Made by a program: the position numbers and the translations under genes
Source: a virus
Strand: one strand, 5' to 3'
Length of the DNA stretch: 33,778 nt
Virus record (IMG/VR): IMGVR_UViG_3300021960_005220
Span: 1-33,778 of that record
Notes under the pieces: model-generated
Told to the model about the DNA's origin: nothing
Database searches by the model: none
The model's input: only the letters and a program-made list of their open reading frames with translations
Shown here: one piece after another, positions 11,971 to 21,100 of the stretch
Layout: the number at the start of each line of letters is the position of its first letter
Numbering within the stretch: position 1 is the first letter of the stretch

Positions 11971-13349
11971 GTATACTAAAGAATTACGAGTGGCCTGGAA
12001 AATACAAACCGTTTGCACACCAAGAGGCTACTGCTGACTTCCTGTCCAGAAGGAAGAAGGCGTTCTGCTTTAACGAGCAGGGTACGGGCAAAACCGCGTC
12101 CGTCATATGGGCGGCGGACCACTTAATGAAACAAGGTAAGATCAAACGAGTCCTTGTGATATGCCCGCTATCTATTATGAAGTCCGCTTGGCAGCGCGAT
12201 TTGTTCACTTTCGCCATGCACCGGAGTTGTATGGTGGCATATGGCGACGCAAAGACCAGAGCTAAGACCATTAGCGGTAATGCAGAGTTCGTTATTATCA
12301 ACTACGATGGCGTAGCTATCGTTAAAAAAGAGATAATGGACGGTGGCTTCGATCTTGTGGTGGTCGATGAGGCCAATGCTTACAAGAACACGCAGACCAA
12401 TCGCTGGAAAGCGCTTCGGGATATAGTGAGTAAGGGCTGCGGGTTATGGATGCTGACAGGCACTCCCGCTGCGCAGTCTCCTATTGATGCTTTCGGTCTG
12501 GCACGGCTGGTAAATCCTGATAACAGCCCCAAGTATGTAGGCGCTTTCCGCGACATGGTTATGTACAGGCTGTCTCAGTACACCTGGATACCTAAGCCAA
12601 GCGCGAAAGATACCGTGCATAACATATTGCAACCGGCGATTCGGTTTGAAAAGAAAGATTGTTTGGACCTACCCGCCGTTACGTTTGTGAACAGAGATGT
12701 AGAACTTACTGCGCAACAAAAGAAGTACTACACGCTTATGCAGAAGCAGTTCATTCGCGACGCGGATGGCGACAGTATTACGGCTATAAACGCAGCCGCA
12801 AAGCTAAACAAGCTTTTGCAGATATCGGGCGGTGCGGTTTACTCGGACAACGGAGCTGTGGTCGAATTTGATGCGTCCAGCAGGATACAAGCTGTTATAG
12901 AAGCCATCAATGAAACTAACAACAAGGCACTCGTGTTTGTTCCGTTTAGCCACACTATCGACATCCTAGAAGAGTCTCTGAACAAAAGTAAAATACCGTG
13001 CAGCGTCATCGACGGTCGCGTCAGCCTACATAAAAGGTCTGAAGCGGTCAGACGGTTCCAAGAAGAAAAAGACCCGAAGGTACTGCTAATACAACCGCAA
13101 GCAGCGTCTCATGGGCTCACACTCACTGCTGCAGACACCGTTATTTGGTACGCTCCAGTTACGAGCGTAGAGACCTACCTACAAGCTAATGCACGTATAG
13201 ACCGCCCTGGACAGAAGAACGCGATGACAGTCATACATATAGTAGGTAGCGAGGTAGAGCGTAAGCTATATCGTGTCTTGAGAAAAAAGATGGCGGACCA
13301 TAAATTAGTCGTTGACTTATACCGCGACGCGCTTCAGAGTGCCGCCTAG
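11967..13349 (+). CDS. SNF2-family DEAD/H helicase
   Basis: This 460-residue superfamily 2 ATPase shows HQEATADFL near residue 18 (Q-motif region), Walker A NEQGTGKT at 36-43, motif Ia VICPLSIMKSAW, motif II DEAN at 134-137, motif III LTGTP at 163-167, and C-terminal motifs V and VI with ASHGLTLTAADTVIWY and QANARIDRPGQKN at 406-418. The QAxxRxxRPGQ ending is typical of the SNF2 branch, which translocates on double-stranded DNA rather than unwinding it. DEAN in place of DEAH is unusual but seen in phage members. No nuclease domain is fused. It is translationally coupled to the HNH gene (ATGA), and likely works in recombination-dependent replication or branch migration. Confidence 0.92.
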   Translation: MSILKNYEWPGKYKPFAHQEATADFLSRRKKAFCFNEQGTGKTASVIWAADHLMKQGKIKRVLVICPLSIMKSAWQRDLFTFAMHRSCMVAYGDAKTRAKTISGNAEFVIINYDGVAIVKKEIMDGGFDLVVVDEANAYKNTQTNRWKALRDIVSKGCGLWMLTGTPAAQSPIDAFGLARLVNPDNSPKYVGAFRDMVMYRLSQYTWIPKPSAKDTVHNILQPAIRFEKKDCLDLPAVTFVNRDVELTAQQKKYYTLMQKQFIRDADGDSITAINAAAKLNKLLQISGGAVYSDNGAVVEFDASSRIQAVIEAINETNNKALVFVPFSHTIDILEESLNKSKIPCSVIDGRVSLHKRSEAVRRFQEEKDPKVLLIQPQAASHGLTLTAADTVIWYAPVTSVETYLQANARIDRPGQKNAMTVIHIVGSEVERKLYRVLRKKMADHKLVVDLYRDALQSAA

Positions 13350-13385
13350 TTAACTAAGTCTAAAACGTAATTGAGGGAGTAACCA

Positions 13386-13802
13386 GTGGAAACTGAAGAC
13401 AACAGAACTGTCTCTACACCTGATCTGGTAGAGGCATATATCAAACAACGTAACATAATCTACGAGAAGGAAGACGCGCACAAGGCCGAGATGGAGGTAC
13501 TGCGCCGTGAGCTTGATGTTATTGGCGATCAGTTGCTGAATGTTTGTAACGATCAAAATGCTGACAGCATTAAGACAGCTTCAGGTACTGTGTCCCGCCG
13601 TATCCAGTCTCGTTTTTGGGCGAGCGATTGGCAAAGCATCTACGATTTCGTCATGCAACACGATGCGCCTTATCTGTTAGAGAAGCGTATCCACAACGGT
13701 AACATGAAAACTTTTCTGGAAGATAATCCAGACTTACATCCTGCTGGACTACAAGTTGAAAGCAAGTATGTAGTTCAAGTCCGTAAACCAACAGCACGAT
13801 AG
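13386..13802 (+). CDS. hypothetical protein, coiled-coil N-terminus (138 aa)
   Basis: The start is a GTG at 13386, 8 nt after GAGGGAG. Residues 15-55 form a charged helix (YIKQRNIIYEKEDAHKAEMEVL) likely to be a coiled coil. The rest is a compact domain with ASGTVSRRIQSRFWASDWQS, LLEKRIHNGNMKTFLED and the final strand KYVVQVRKP. This domain recurs in phage genomes near replication and recombination genes as far as I recall, but I cannot name a family. It lies directly before the Cys4 protein, with which it shares a 15-nt match encoding RRIQS, probably by chance. A role as helicase or ssDNA-binding partner is possible but unproven. Confidence 0.65.
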   Translation: METEDNRTVSTPDLVEAYIKQRNIIYEKEDAHKAEMEVLRRELDVIGDQLLNVCNDQNADSIKTASGTVSRRIQSRFWASDWQSIYDFVMQHDAPYLLEKRIHNGNMKTFLEDNPDLHPAGLQVESKYVVQVRKPTAR

Positions 13803-13813
13803 GAGCACTAGAC

Positions 13814-14695
13814 ATGGGCGAAGTAACCATTTTTACAAACAACAGTGTGACTGTATCTGGGCCGCGCGAGAGTAAGCTTAAGGGGGTATTCTCGTCTGGC
13901 TCTTTTACGAGCCGCCGTATCCAGTCGAATATCAACGGCACGTTCAAGCGGATCATCAACGGAGAGCAGGTCGGCAACGCAGTGCGAGGGGATATCAAGG
14001 TCATTATCCTCAACGCCCTCACTAACCCATCCCGTATCTATTACAAAGATAAGTACGACCCGACGAAAGAAGCAACGCTTCCTAACTGTTGGTCTAACGA
14101 CGGAAAGACCCCCGAAGACGCTTCTTCTGATCCGCAATCTTCGAACTGTGCAATGTGTCAGCAGAACATCAAAGGTTCGGGAGCTAACGGGGGGAGAGCG
14201 TGCCGGTACCAACGGCGTATTGCCGTATTATTGGCTGGTGATGAAAGCGGCGACATCTACCAGTTCAATATCCCTGCTAAGTCCTTGTTTGGGAAAGGTA
14301 CCGGCACCGCTCACCCGTTCGAAAGCTACGTTAAGTACGTAACAGCGAACAACGAGGCTCTGGATAACATCGTGACCACTATTGCCTTTGACAGCGAAGC
14401 TAGCACGATGGAGCTTACTTTCTCAGCAGAGCGTATTATCACCGACGAAGAGTACGAGCTTGTGAAGGCTGCACGGGAGAAACCTGAGTTCGACATGTAC
14501 ACGAAACTCACGGCGGCTCAGACCGATAAGGTCACTAGAAAGCCTGTAGCTGCTTTCGATAGTACCCCTGACGAGGAGGAAGAGGACAGCGATGAGGCTG
14601 TTGCGGCTCCTAAGAAGCGGGCTAAGAAGGGGGCTGAACCCTCCAAAGGTGATGTTAGCTCGGATATCGTATCAGCACTTAATGAGTGGGAGTAG
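13814..14695 (+). CDS. Cys4 protein with acidic tail, candidate ssDNA-binding protein
   Basis: This 293-residue protein has a beta-rich N-terminal half and four Cys positioned for zinc: C92 (PNCWSNDG), C112 and C115 (NCAMC) and C130 (RACRYQRR). A second beta/alpha region follows (residues 145-235), then a disordered tail with a DEEEEDSDE cluster, a Lys/Arg patch, and the ending DIVSALNEWE. Core, flexible acidic linker and a short hydrophobic-acidic C-terminus are what phage ssDNA-binding proteins such as T7 gp2.5 and T4 gp32 show, though the sequence is not obviously homologous. The ATG at 13814 has AGGAG 8 nt upstream. No other ssDNA-binding protein is visible in this replication module, which supports the idea without proving it. 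Confidence 0.6.
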   Translation: MGEVTIFTNNSVTVSGPRESKLKGVFSSGSFTSRRIQSNINGTFKRIINGEQVGNAVRGDIKVIILNALTNPSRIYYKDKYDPTKEATLPNCWSNDGKTPEDASSDPQSSNCAMCQQNIKGSGANGGRACRYQRRIAVLLAGDESGDIYQFNIPAKSLFGKGTGTAHPFESYVKYVTANNEALDNIVTTIAFDSEASTMELTFSAERIITDEEYELVKAAREKPEFDMYTKLTAAQTDKVTRKPVAAFDSTPDEEEEDSDEAVAAPKKRAKKGAEPSKGDVSSDIVSALNEWE

Positions 14696-14697
14696 TC

Positions 14698-14928
14698 ATG
14701 CTTGGATATACTCTTGCGATAGCCGAAGAGAATAGGGTTGCGGACGGGAAGCGGTTAGGCGTCAAGCTTGGCCGCGTCTGCATCAAGAACTCCGTGCCTG
14801 TAATAGACGTAGCCAAAAAGTTTGGGGTGTCCCGCCAGACTATCTATAACTGGTTTTCCGGTAGAGGTAGCCCACGGTCTACTCTTCAGGCGGCTATAGA
14901 GAAGTACATAGCGTCTTTCTCTAGTTAA
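14698..14928 (+). CDS. small helix-turn-helix DNA-binding protein (76 aa)
   Basis: The ATG at 14698 follows GGGAG and lies 2 nt after the stop of the Cys4 gene; an in-frame GTG at 14686 would overlap that gene and lacks a better site. Residues 35-54 (VIDVAKKFGVSRQTIYNWFS) form a clear helix-turn-helix of the XRE/Cro or resolvase-like type, preceded and followed by helices. There is no sensor or oligomerisation domain. It may be a phage transcription regulator, and is one candidate for binding the palindromes in the left module, though nothing here links them directly. A hairpin (14949-14966) separates it from the primase gene. Confidence 0.75.
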   Translation: MLGYTLAIAEENRVADGKRLGVKLGRVCIKNSVPVIDVAKKFGVSRQTIYNWFSGRGSPRSTLQAAIEKYIASFSS

Positions 14929-14948
14929 GTTTTTTATCTTGTCTCAAA

Positions 14949-14966
14949 TGGGGGCTTACGCCCCCA
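14949..14966 (+). promoter_or_regulatory. hairpin touching the primase ribosome-binding site
   Basis: TGGGGGC (14949-14955) pairs perfectly with GCCCCCA (14960-14966) around TTAC. The likely Shine-Dalgarno AGGGG starts at 14966, the last base of the stem, 5 nt before the ATG at 14976. No T-run follows, so it does not look like a normal terminator. It may control translation of the primase-helicase or process the transcript. Confidence 0.5.
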
Positions 14967-14975
14967 GGGGTACAC

Positions 14976-17933
14976 ATGTCCTCATTTGATCTACTACAGG
15001 CAGTACAGCCCGAAGAAGGCTGGTTTGCCATTGTGGGTATTAGTGGTGATGGGACGCAGAGCACTAGTCAGAAGTTAGTACAGACCCGCGAGGAAGCCGC
15101 CGAGGTTATAGCTAGATTTGTAGCGCAAAAGCGTAACGTGTTCTTTGGCGTTGCTAAGTACAAGTCTGGTGAAAATAGACGTAAAGATAACGTAGCAGCG
15201 TTAAAATCCTTCTGGGTAGACGTAGACTGCGGCCCTGACAAAGGCACGCCCGACCCAAAGACTGGTGTACCTCAAGGCTACTTAACCCAAGATGCCGCCC
15301 TAGAAGCTCTGGAAGAGTTCTGTGAATTAGTTGGGCTCCCCGTACCAGTCATAGTTAACTCTGGGCGCGGCATACACGCCTACTGGATATTAGAAGAAGC
15401 AATAGGGCCAACTTTATGGGAAACTATTGCCGACAAACTGGCAGAAATCTGCAGGGTGCAGCAGTTCTACGTCGATAGAGCGGTTTTTGAAACCGCGCGA
15501 ATACTTCGTGTTCCGAACAGTCTAAACTATAAAGGGGAGACCCCGCTTCCGGTTACCGTACTAAAGGAAGAAGTAAATCCTATTACGGCGCAGGAACTTG
15601 CAGACTTATTAGGCATAGATTTAGACGTTGCTGTAGAGGTTAAGCAGAAAAAAATAAAGAAGCAGGAAGCTAAGGAGGATAAGCACGCTCGTAGGAGGGT
15701 TGAAAGCCCCCTGTTTAAGAAGCAGCAAGAGTCCATAGCCCATAGCTTCAAAGGGCTCATGCAGCGCAGCTTGAAGGACGCAGGCTGTAGGCAAATAAAG
15801 GAGGCGTTCCTAAATAGGGAGTCACTAACTTATAACCAGTGGTGGCACGCCCTATCCATAGCAACCCAGTGTGAAGACAGAGACACTGCGATCCACACGC
15901 TGTCAAAGGGTTATAAAGACTATAATCCAGTAGAGACCGAAAAAATTGCTGCGTCCACTAAGGAGCCGCATCGCTGCGCTACGTTCGAGGCAGACAATCC
16001 GGGGGGATGCAAAGGGTGCCCCTATAAAAATAAAGTTGGCTCCCCTATTGCTCTCGCTAAACGGGTAATAGCTGCGGACCCAGACCAGCACAAAATACTT
16101 CGTTGCGACGAACCGGACGACGAGCCGGAAGAAGTTAAGAAAGACTCTGTAGACATACCAGTAGATTGGGTGGCTAAGAACTTCATCCCTAAGATGCCGA
16201 CAGGGTACGTTAGAGGTGCGGGTGGCGGCATATACATGGAGACCGAAGACGGCGATGTAGTCGAGGTCTACGCACACGACCTATACATAGTGAAACGGAT
16301 GTTTGACCCCGTGGATAAAGAAGTAGTTGTTATGCGACTGCATTTACCAAAAGACGGTGTTCGAACTTTCATACTGCCCAACTCTAGTTTAGCGAACATA
16401 GATAAACTCCGGACTTCACTAGCTGAACAGGGAGTAGTTTGCGGGATGAAGAAAGAGTTTGAGCGATTATTTAGATACTTATCTGCGTCATTGAGCGCAC
16501 TACAATGGCAACAGGAGGCCGAAAAAATGAGACTGCAATTTGGATGGATGGATAGTGACACTAAGTTTGTACTGGGTGATAAGGAATATACAAAAGACGG
16601 GGTGTTCCATAGCCCACCGTCTTCCTCCACAGAAGCCAGGGCGGCTTTTATCCACGAGAAGGGCTCTTTGGACAAGTGGAAAGAAGTAGCAAAGCTTTAT
16701 GGCCGCTCCGGTATGGAAGCGGCGGCGTTTGGGATGCTTACAGCTTTTGGCTCCCCACTATTTAAGTTTACGGGGCACAGCGGGGCGCTCATCAACTTAA
16801 TCCATCCCCGGTCAGGTACGGGCAAGACCACCATTCTGCACATGGCTAATAGCGTGTATGGCGCACCGAAAGACTTGTGTAGTTCTAAAGACGACACACT
16901 CAACGCTACTATTTTTAAGTTTGGTGTAAACAACCACCTGCATAATGCACTGGATGAAATTACGAATATGTCGGCGGAAGAATTTTCTTCGCTTGCCTAC
17001 GCAGCCTCCCAGGGGGTTGGTAAAGACCGGATGACTAACGGGGCTAACAAGCTGCGTGATAACAACACGAGGTGGCAATCCATAACCCTGTGCAGTTCAA
17101 ACGCCTCCTTCTATGAAAAGCTGTCTACGGCAAAAAGCGATCCGGACGGCGAGAAGATGCGGATAATCGAAGCTAAGATCGAGATGAACACCGCCATAGA
17201 CCGCGACCTCGGTAAGGAAATGTTTGACCATCAGCTCATGGAGAATTACGGTCTGGCTGGGCCGGTGTACATCCAGTACTTAGTAGACAACGTGGAGAGC
17301 ATAAAAGAAGAACTAAAACGGACTCAGGCGTACATAGACAAGCACCTTGAGTTAACGCCCCGTGAACGGTTTTGGTCCGATGTCTTCGCTTGTAACCTCG
17401 TCGGTGGGCTTATTGCTAAAAAGTTGGAGCTTATTGACTGGGATTTCGCTCCTATTATGAAGTGGCTGAAGTCTCAGGTATCAGAACTGAGAGATGAAGT
17501 TACTCCCCCCATCATGTCTTGCGCTGGAACAGTCGGAGACTACATAAACCGACACATTCAGAACCTCCTGATCGTGGACGGTACGGTTAACGCGAGGCAC
17601 AATATGTCCAACCCGCCGCTTCGCGAACCTAAAGGCCCGTTGTTCCTACGGTATGAGCCTGACACATTTAAGTTGTTTGTGGCTACGGGAGAGTTCAAAA
17701 GGTTCTGCTCCTCTAGACAGATCAATTACAAAGATACTCTTGCAGAGCTTAAGCGGCAGGGAGTGTTGTTAGCGAGGGACTTCAGTAAGCATATGGGCAA
17801 GGGGATGGACGGCCCCTCTGTGCTGTCTAAATGTTTAGTGTTGGATATGAAGTCTTCGTATTTTGATGGTGTCCGCCCAGACCCAGAAACGCTAGCGGAT
17901 GAGAAAGTAGCAGATGCTGGTGGAGGGAATTAA
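14976..17933 (+). CDS. primase-helicase (AEP-like primase plus DUF927-like helicase)
   Basis: This 985-residue replication protein has several parts. Residues 1-210 resemble an archaeo-eukaryotic-type primase: FWVDVDCG (VDVD at 81-84) gives the metal-binding Asp pair, NSGRGIHAYW (128-137) the S-x-H motif, and RILRVPNSLNYK (175-186) the third conserved segment. The middle has a PriCT-like helical region and a Cys cluster (C334, C345, C348). The C-terminal ATPase has Walker A HPRSGTGKTT near 610-619, Walker B NALDE ending at D660-E661, and resembles DUF927-type helicases. One protein could therefore prime and unwind DNA for the phage polymerase. The start is fixed by AGGGG and the ATG at 14976. 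It is the main gene before the converging operon. Confidence 0.85.
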   Translation: MSSFDLLQAVQPEEGWFAIVGISGDGTQSTSQKLVQTREEAAEVIARFVAQKRNVFFGVAKYKSGENRRKDNVAALKSFWVDVDCGPDKGTPDPKTGVPQGYLTQDAALEALEEFCELVGLPVPVIVNSGRGIHAYWILEEAIGPTLWETIADKLAEICRVQQFYVDRAVFETARILRVPNSLNYKGETPLPVTVLKEEVNPITAQELADLLGIDLDVAVEVKQKKIKKQEAKEDKHARRRVESPLFKKQQESIAHSFKGLMQRSLKDAGCRQIKEAFLNRESLTYNQWWHALSIATQCEDRDTAIHTLSKGYKDYNPVETEKIAASTKEPHRCATFEADNPGGCKGCPYKNKVGSPIALAKRVIAADPDQHKILRCDEPDDEPEEVKKDSVDIPVDWVAKNFIPKMPTGYVRGAGGGIYMETEDGDVVEVYAHDLYIVKRMFDPVDKEVVVMRLHLPKDGVRTFILPNSSLANIDKLRTSLAEQGVVCGMKKEFERLFRYLSASLSALQWQQEAEKMRLQFGWMDSDTKFVLGDKEYTKDGVFHSPPSSSTEARAAFIHEKGSLDKWKEVAKLYGRSGMEAAAFGMLTAFGSPLFKFTGHSGALINLIHPRSGTGKTTILHMANSVYGAPKDLCSSKDDTLNATIFKFGVNNHLHNALDEITNMSAEEFSSLAYAASQGVGKDRMTNGANKLRDNNTRWQSITLCSSNASFYEKLSTAKSDPDGEKMRIIEAKIEMNTAIDRDLGKEMFDHQLMENYGLAGPVYIQYLVDNVESIKEELKRTQAYIDKHLELTPRERFWSDVFACNLVGGLIAKKLELIDWDFAPIMKWLKSQVSELRDEVTPPIMSCAGTVGDYINRHIQNLLIVDGTVNARHNMSNPPLREPKGPLFLRYEPDTFKLFVATGEFKRFCSSRQINYKDTLAELKRQGVLLARDFSKHMGKGMDGPSVLSKCLVLDMKSSYFDGVRPDPETLADEKVADAGGGN

Positions 17934-18108
17934 GTACCGCCTGAAGTGGCGTGCTCTAAAGCTAGGAGAATCTTTTTTCATACCTTGCTTAGATCAAGAC
18001 TCCGCTACACAACGGGTGTCCAAGGAAGCAAGTGAAAGAGGACTCACTATGTTTGTAAAGGCAGTCATAGAGCACGGCGTTAAAGGTATACGAGCTTGGC
18101 GTATATAA
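17914..18108 (+). CDS. hypothetical protein (64 aa)
   Basis: The ATG at 17914 overlaps the end of the primase-helicase gene by 20 nt; GTG at 17920 is an alternative start. The protein is compact and basic, with LKLGESFFIPCLDQD, then a helix with RVSKEASERG and the ending HGVKGIRAWRI. This shape (GESFFVPC, then a final GVRVWR-like strand) recurs in small phage proteins as far as I recall, but I cannot name a function. It could be a small nucleic-acid-binding protein. It is the last plus-strand gene, followed within 6 nt by the convergent hairpin. Confidence 0.6.
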   Translation: MLVEGIKYRLKWRALKLGESFFIPCLDQDSATQRVSKEASERGLTMFVKAVIEHGVKGIRAWRI

Positions 18109-18113
18109 CTGTG

Positions 18114-18136
18114 GCCCCCCACCCCGGTGGGGGGGC
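18114..18136. terminator. hairpin between convergent operons
   Basis: A GC-rich inverted repeat (CCCCCCAC, loop CCCCGG, GTGGGGGG, with one extra G) lies between the last plus-strand gene and the stop codon of the last minus-strand gene. On the plus strand it is followed by a T-rich run (CTTATTTTCTTTCTTT), as in an intrinsic terminator. On the minus strand no T-run follows, so termination there would be weaker. Confidence 0.7.
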
Positions 18137-21100
18137 TTATTTTCTTTCTTTGTAGCGGTCTGTCTCAGCCATTGTACGGGGCAACCATCGCGGGGTTTGG
18201 TACCTGCCGCCGCCCATCTCTGCCAGAACACGGTTTCTTATCCGCCCGTTAACAGAAGTCTGTATACTCTCGTAGGTTATAGGGTCGTTAGGGTTGGCCT
18301 GTGAATACGCACGGGCTTCCTGTATAGCTCTGTCGAACTCTGGGCTGTCCTGCCCGTAATCTTCGAGCGCTTTGTTTATTGCGTCCAGAGCGTCATATTT
18401 ACGGCTATTTGCTTCTTCTATAATGGTGTATACCAACTCATCGACATCGTACTTCTCTTTTACTTCTGTCGGAGTAAAGCCTAGGACTTGGGTTGCTAGC
18501 CGCCCAACAGTGTAGAACTCACGGCTCCGCACCGTATCCCCCCGACGGGTCAGGTTGCCCTCGGTTCCGTATCTATAGGCGCGTAGCGGTTGTTTAAGGG
18601 CGGAAGGCAGTATGTTTTCAAATCCTCTCAGGTATTCCCCGTCGCTAAAGTCCGAAGCAGCGGTAGTCCAATTAGCCAGCATACCCCCGAAAGGCCCAAG
18701 TGCATTTGCGTATACTAAGTTTTCCAGACCTTCTTTATCCATTGAACCTGCGTCAAACCGACCAAAGAAGATGTTATCCAGCGACACGGACGAAGAAATA
18801 TCGAGCCCTGTTATGGCCGACACAGGCCCATATAAAACCGCTCGTTCCAACAACCGACTCTGATCTTCGCCGAGACCAAAGGTTCTAGCTATGCCGCTAC
18901 CTGTACCGAAGGTTTGGGGGAGCCACTCGTTACGGAACCAAAGCTCCCAACTACGATGGTTGAGCGGGTCTCTTGGGTCGTCATCATCCTCAGTAGCAGC
19001 GCTTAGCATATCCAGCACGCCTAGGGCTACACTGAAGAGCGGCAAAGCAGTTACACCACCGAACAGCCCAGTCGTCAGCAAAACACCGGCCAGCGTACTA
19101 CGGGCGGCTCTACGTTCTTCTTTAGATAACCCAGACCGTTTTAGTTGGTTATAAAAGTTACGTGCAAGCAACGAATACATCTGTAACGGGTACGTCAAGA
19201 ATTGCGTACCCAGCTTGGCCCCTGTAGCAGTCATAAGTCTGGGCTTATTCCACTGCCTATAATCAAACAAGGACTCAAGCATTACAGATTCCGCAGTGTC
19301 TTGAGCTTGTACCTGAGCGGTATCGGCGTCCACCCCCCTGTCTATTAGACGCTTATACGCAAGTTCAAAGGCAGTCATATACGCGAGTTTTCTCGAGCTG
19401 CTTTCGGTGTACTGAAACCCGCTTCGAAGAACTTTAAGCGCAAACTGAGCGCCCCTACCTAACCGCTCGTATGAGCTAGACTCAGATGTCGTAGAGGGGG
19501 TTCGCTTCATATATGTAAGATCGGATATGTACCCCGTATCGAACGCCCCCGTATCGTCTCCTTCTTTATAAGCAGCCTCTATAGCCTTTCTAAGTTCTTT
19601 AGGCACTCTACGCAGGTGCGTCTCTAGATCGTATAGCTTCCCAGACACTCGTTTAGCCAGCAGAGCGTTAGCCTGCGCTGTAGAAATCTTAAACTCTCTA
19701 GCCAGCAAAGGGGCCGTCACAATGGGGACCTGCGTTAACTGTATCAACGCAGTCCTTGCAGAAGTTAGGAAGTAATAGAATGATGCCTGGTTCCCCCAGC
19801 GAGCGAACTTATCAAAAAACTGCTCAACACCATCTAGCTCGGCAGGACTGAAAGCTCTTTCTACCCTAGCCGCCATTTCTCCTGCGACTATGAGAAGTTT
19901 CTCCATATCCGGTGTCCCGGCATACTCCTCCCTTATCTGGTCGTACATACCCTGTATGTGACCCCTGACTTTGGACTTGTATTCAAGAGCAGCTAGATTA
20001 TTTGAGACGCTCACCTGATGAGACACAAAAGTCCTAAGCGCGTCAGTGCTATAACCCCGCACATTTTTTCTTGGCTTAAGGTGCTTTCTAAGATCACCGT
20101 CTGGTAATGTTTGTAAGTATAGCTGGAATACATCCGCCTTAAGCTCATCTATATTCGGGTTTCTACCCGAGGCGTTTAGTACCTTCATAACTTTAGCTAT
20201 AGCCGAGTTCTGATCGACTACATTGGTACCAAACAAGTCTCTCAACTGGCTGGGGTCGTCCCCTCGCCCAGTTTCTTCTAAGACTTCGTTGTTAGCTTTA
20301 GCCTCCGCTGTACGCCACTTCATAAACCTTTCGCGCTCAGCCCACGACTCAAACATACGGAACTCTAAGTCTTTCCCCTTATTGTAGCTAACCCAGTAGC
20401 GGCCAAAACGCATCAGCGGGAAATAGAACTTTAGTCTAGTTCGTTCTTTTTTAATTATTTCTAGAAACTCAGTAGCCGCCTTTATTTGCGCTTGGTCAAA
20501 CCCACCTGCTCTAAGAGTGTCTTGCATATGCTTTATACGCTTGTCGATAGCGCTATTCATTTGCTCCTTAACACTTTTGAATATAGCTAGCGCTTTTGCA
20601 TTTTTAGCTAGGTTGTCGTACTGCGCATACACACGCCGTTCGGTAGCCGTAGGGTTTACCACACGAACTTCAGGGTCGATATTATTTATGGTGGCGTCGT
20701 ATAGAAGGTCTGTTAAAGCGTCTGCATCCTTCTTAGCTGTTCTAATCAACGAAGCCCAGTCCGGACTCACGGCTGCGATTTCTTTAAGTAGCCTATTACG
20801 AGTGCTGTCCATACGCTTCATAAACGTATCAACTACCGTTATGTCTCGTAGTTTGCCTCTAAACCACCGCACTATGTCGCTTGTTGTAAGGGAGTATAGA
20901 ACTGCCCTTAGCGTAGGGGACTTCATCCCCCCTAAAATACTTTGGAAGAACGGAAGCGCCGATGCAGAGTTGCGGTATTTTCTTGTGCCTCTTCCCAGCC
21001 CCGCACCACCGGCATTTACTACCGCTTTATAATCCGTTTCTTGAGACTTTTGCGCCGCTTCATTTTTACTATCTATTTTTCTTCTAGCGTTTTTTATAGC

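Noticed and set aside
13590-13930. Direct repeat CCGCCGTATCCAGTC shared by the genes at 13386 and 13814
   Set aside because: The 15-nt match encodes RRIQS in both proteins, but nothing around it matches, so chance or a weak local similarity is more likely than a site-specific repeat.
14949-14970. Intrinsic terminator before the primase gene
   Set aside because: The stem is perfect, but no T-run follows on either strand and the stem touches the ribosome-binding site of the next gene, so a translation-linked element is the better reading.
10951-16656. DnaA-box cluster for the DnaA-domain protein
   Set aside because: Sequences one mismatch from TTATCCACA occur at 10951-10959, 13688-13696, 16310-16318 and 16648-16656, all scattered in coding sequence; several such matches are expected by chance in 34 kb and they form no cluster.
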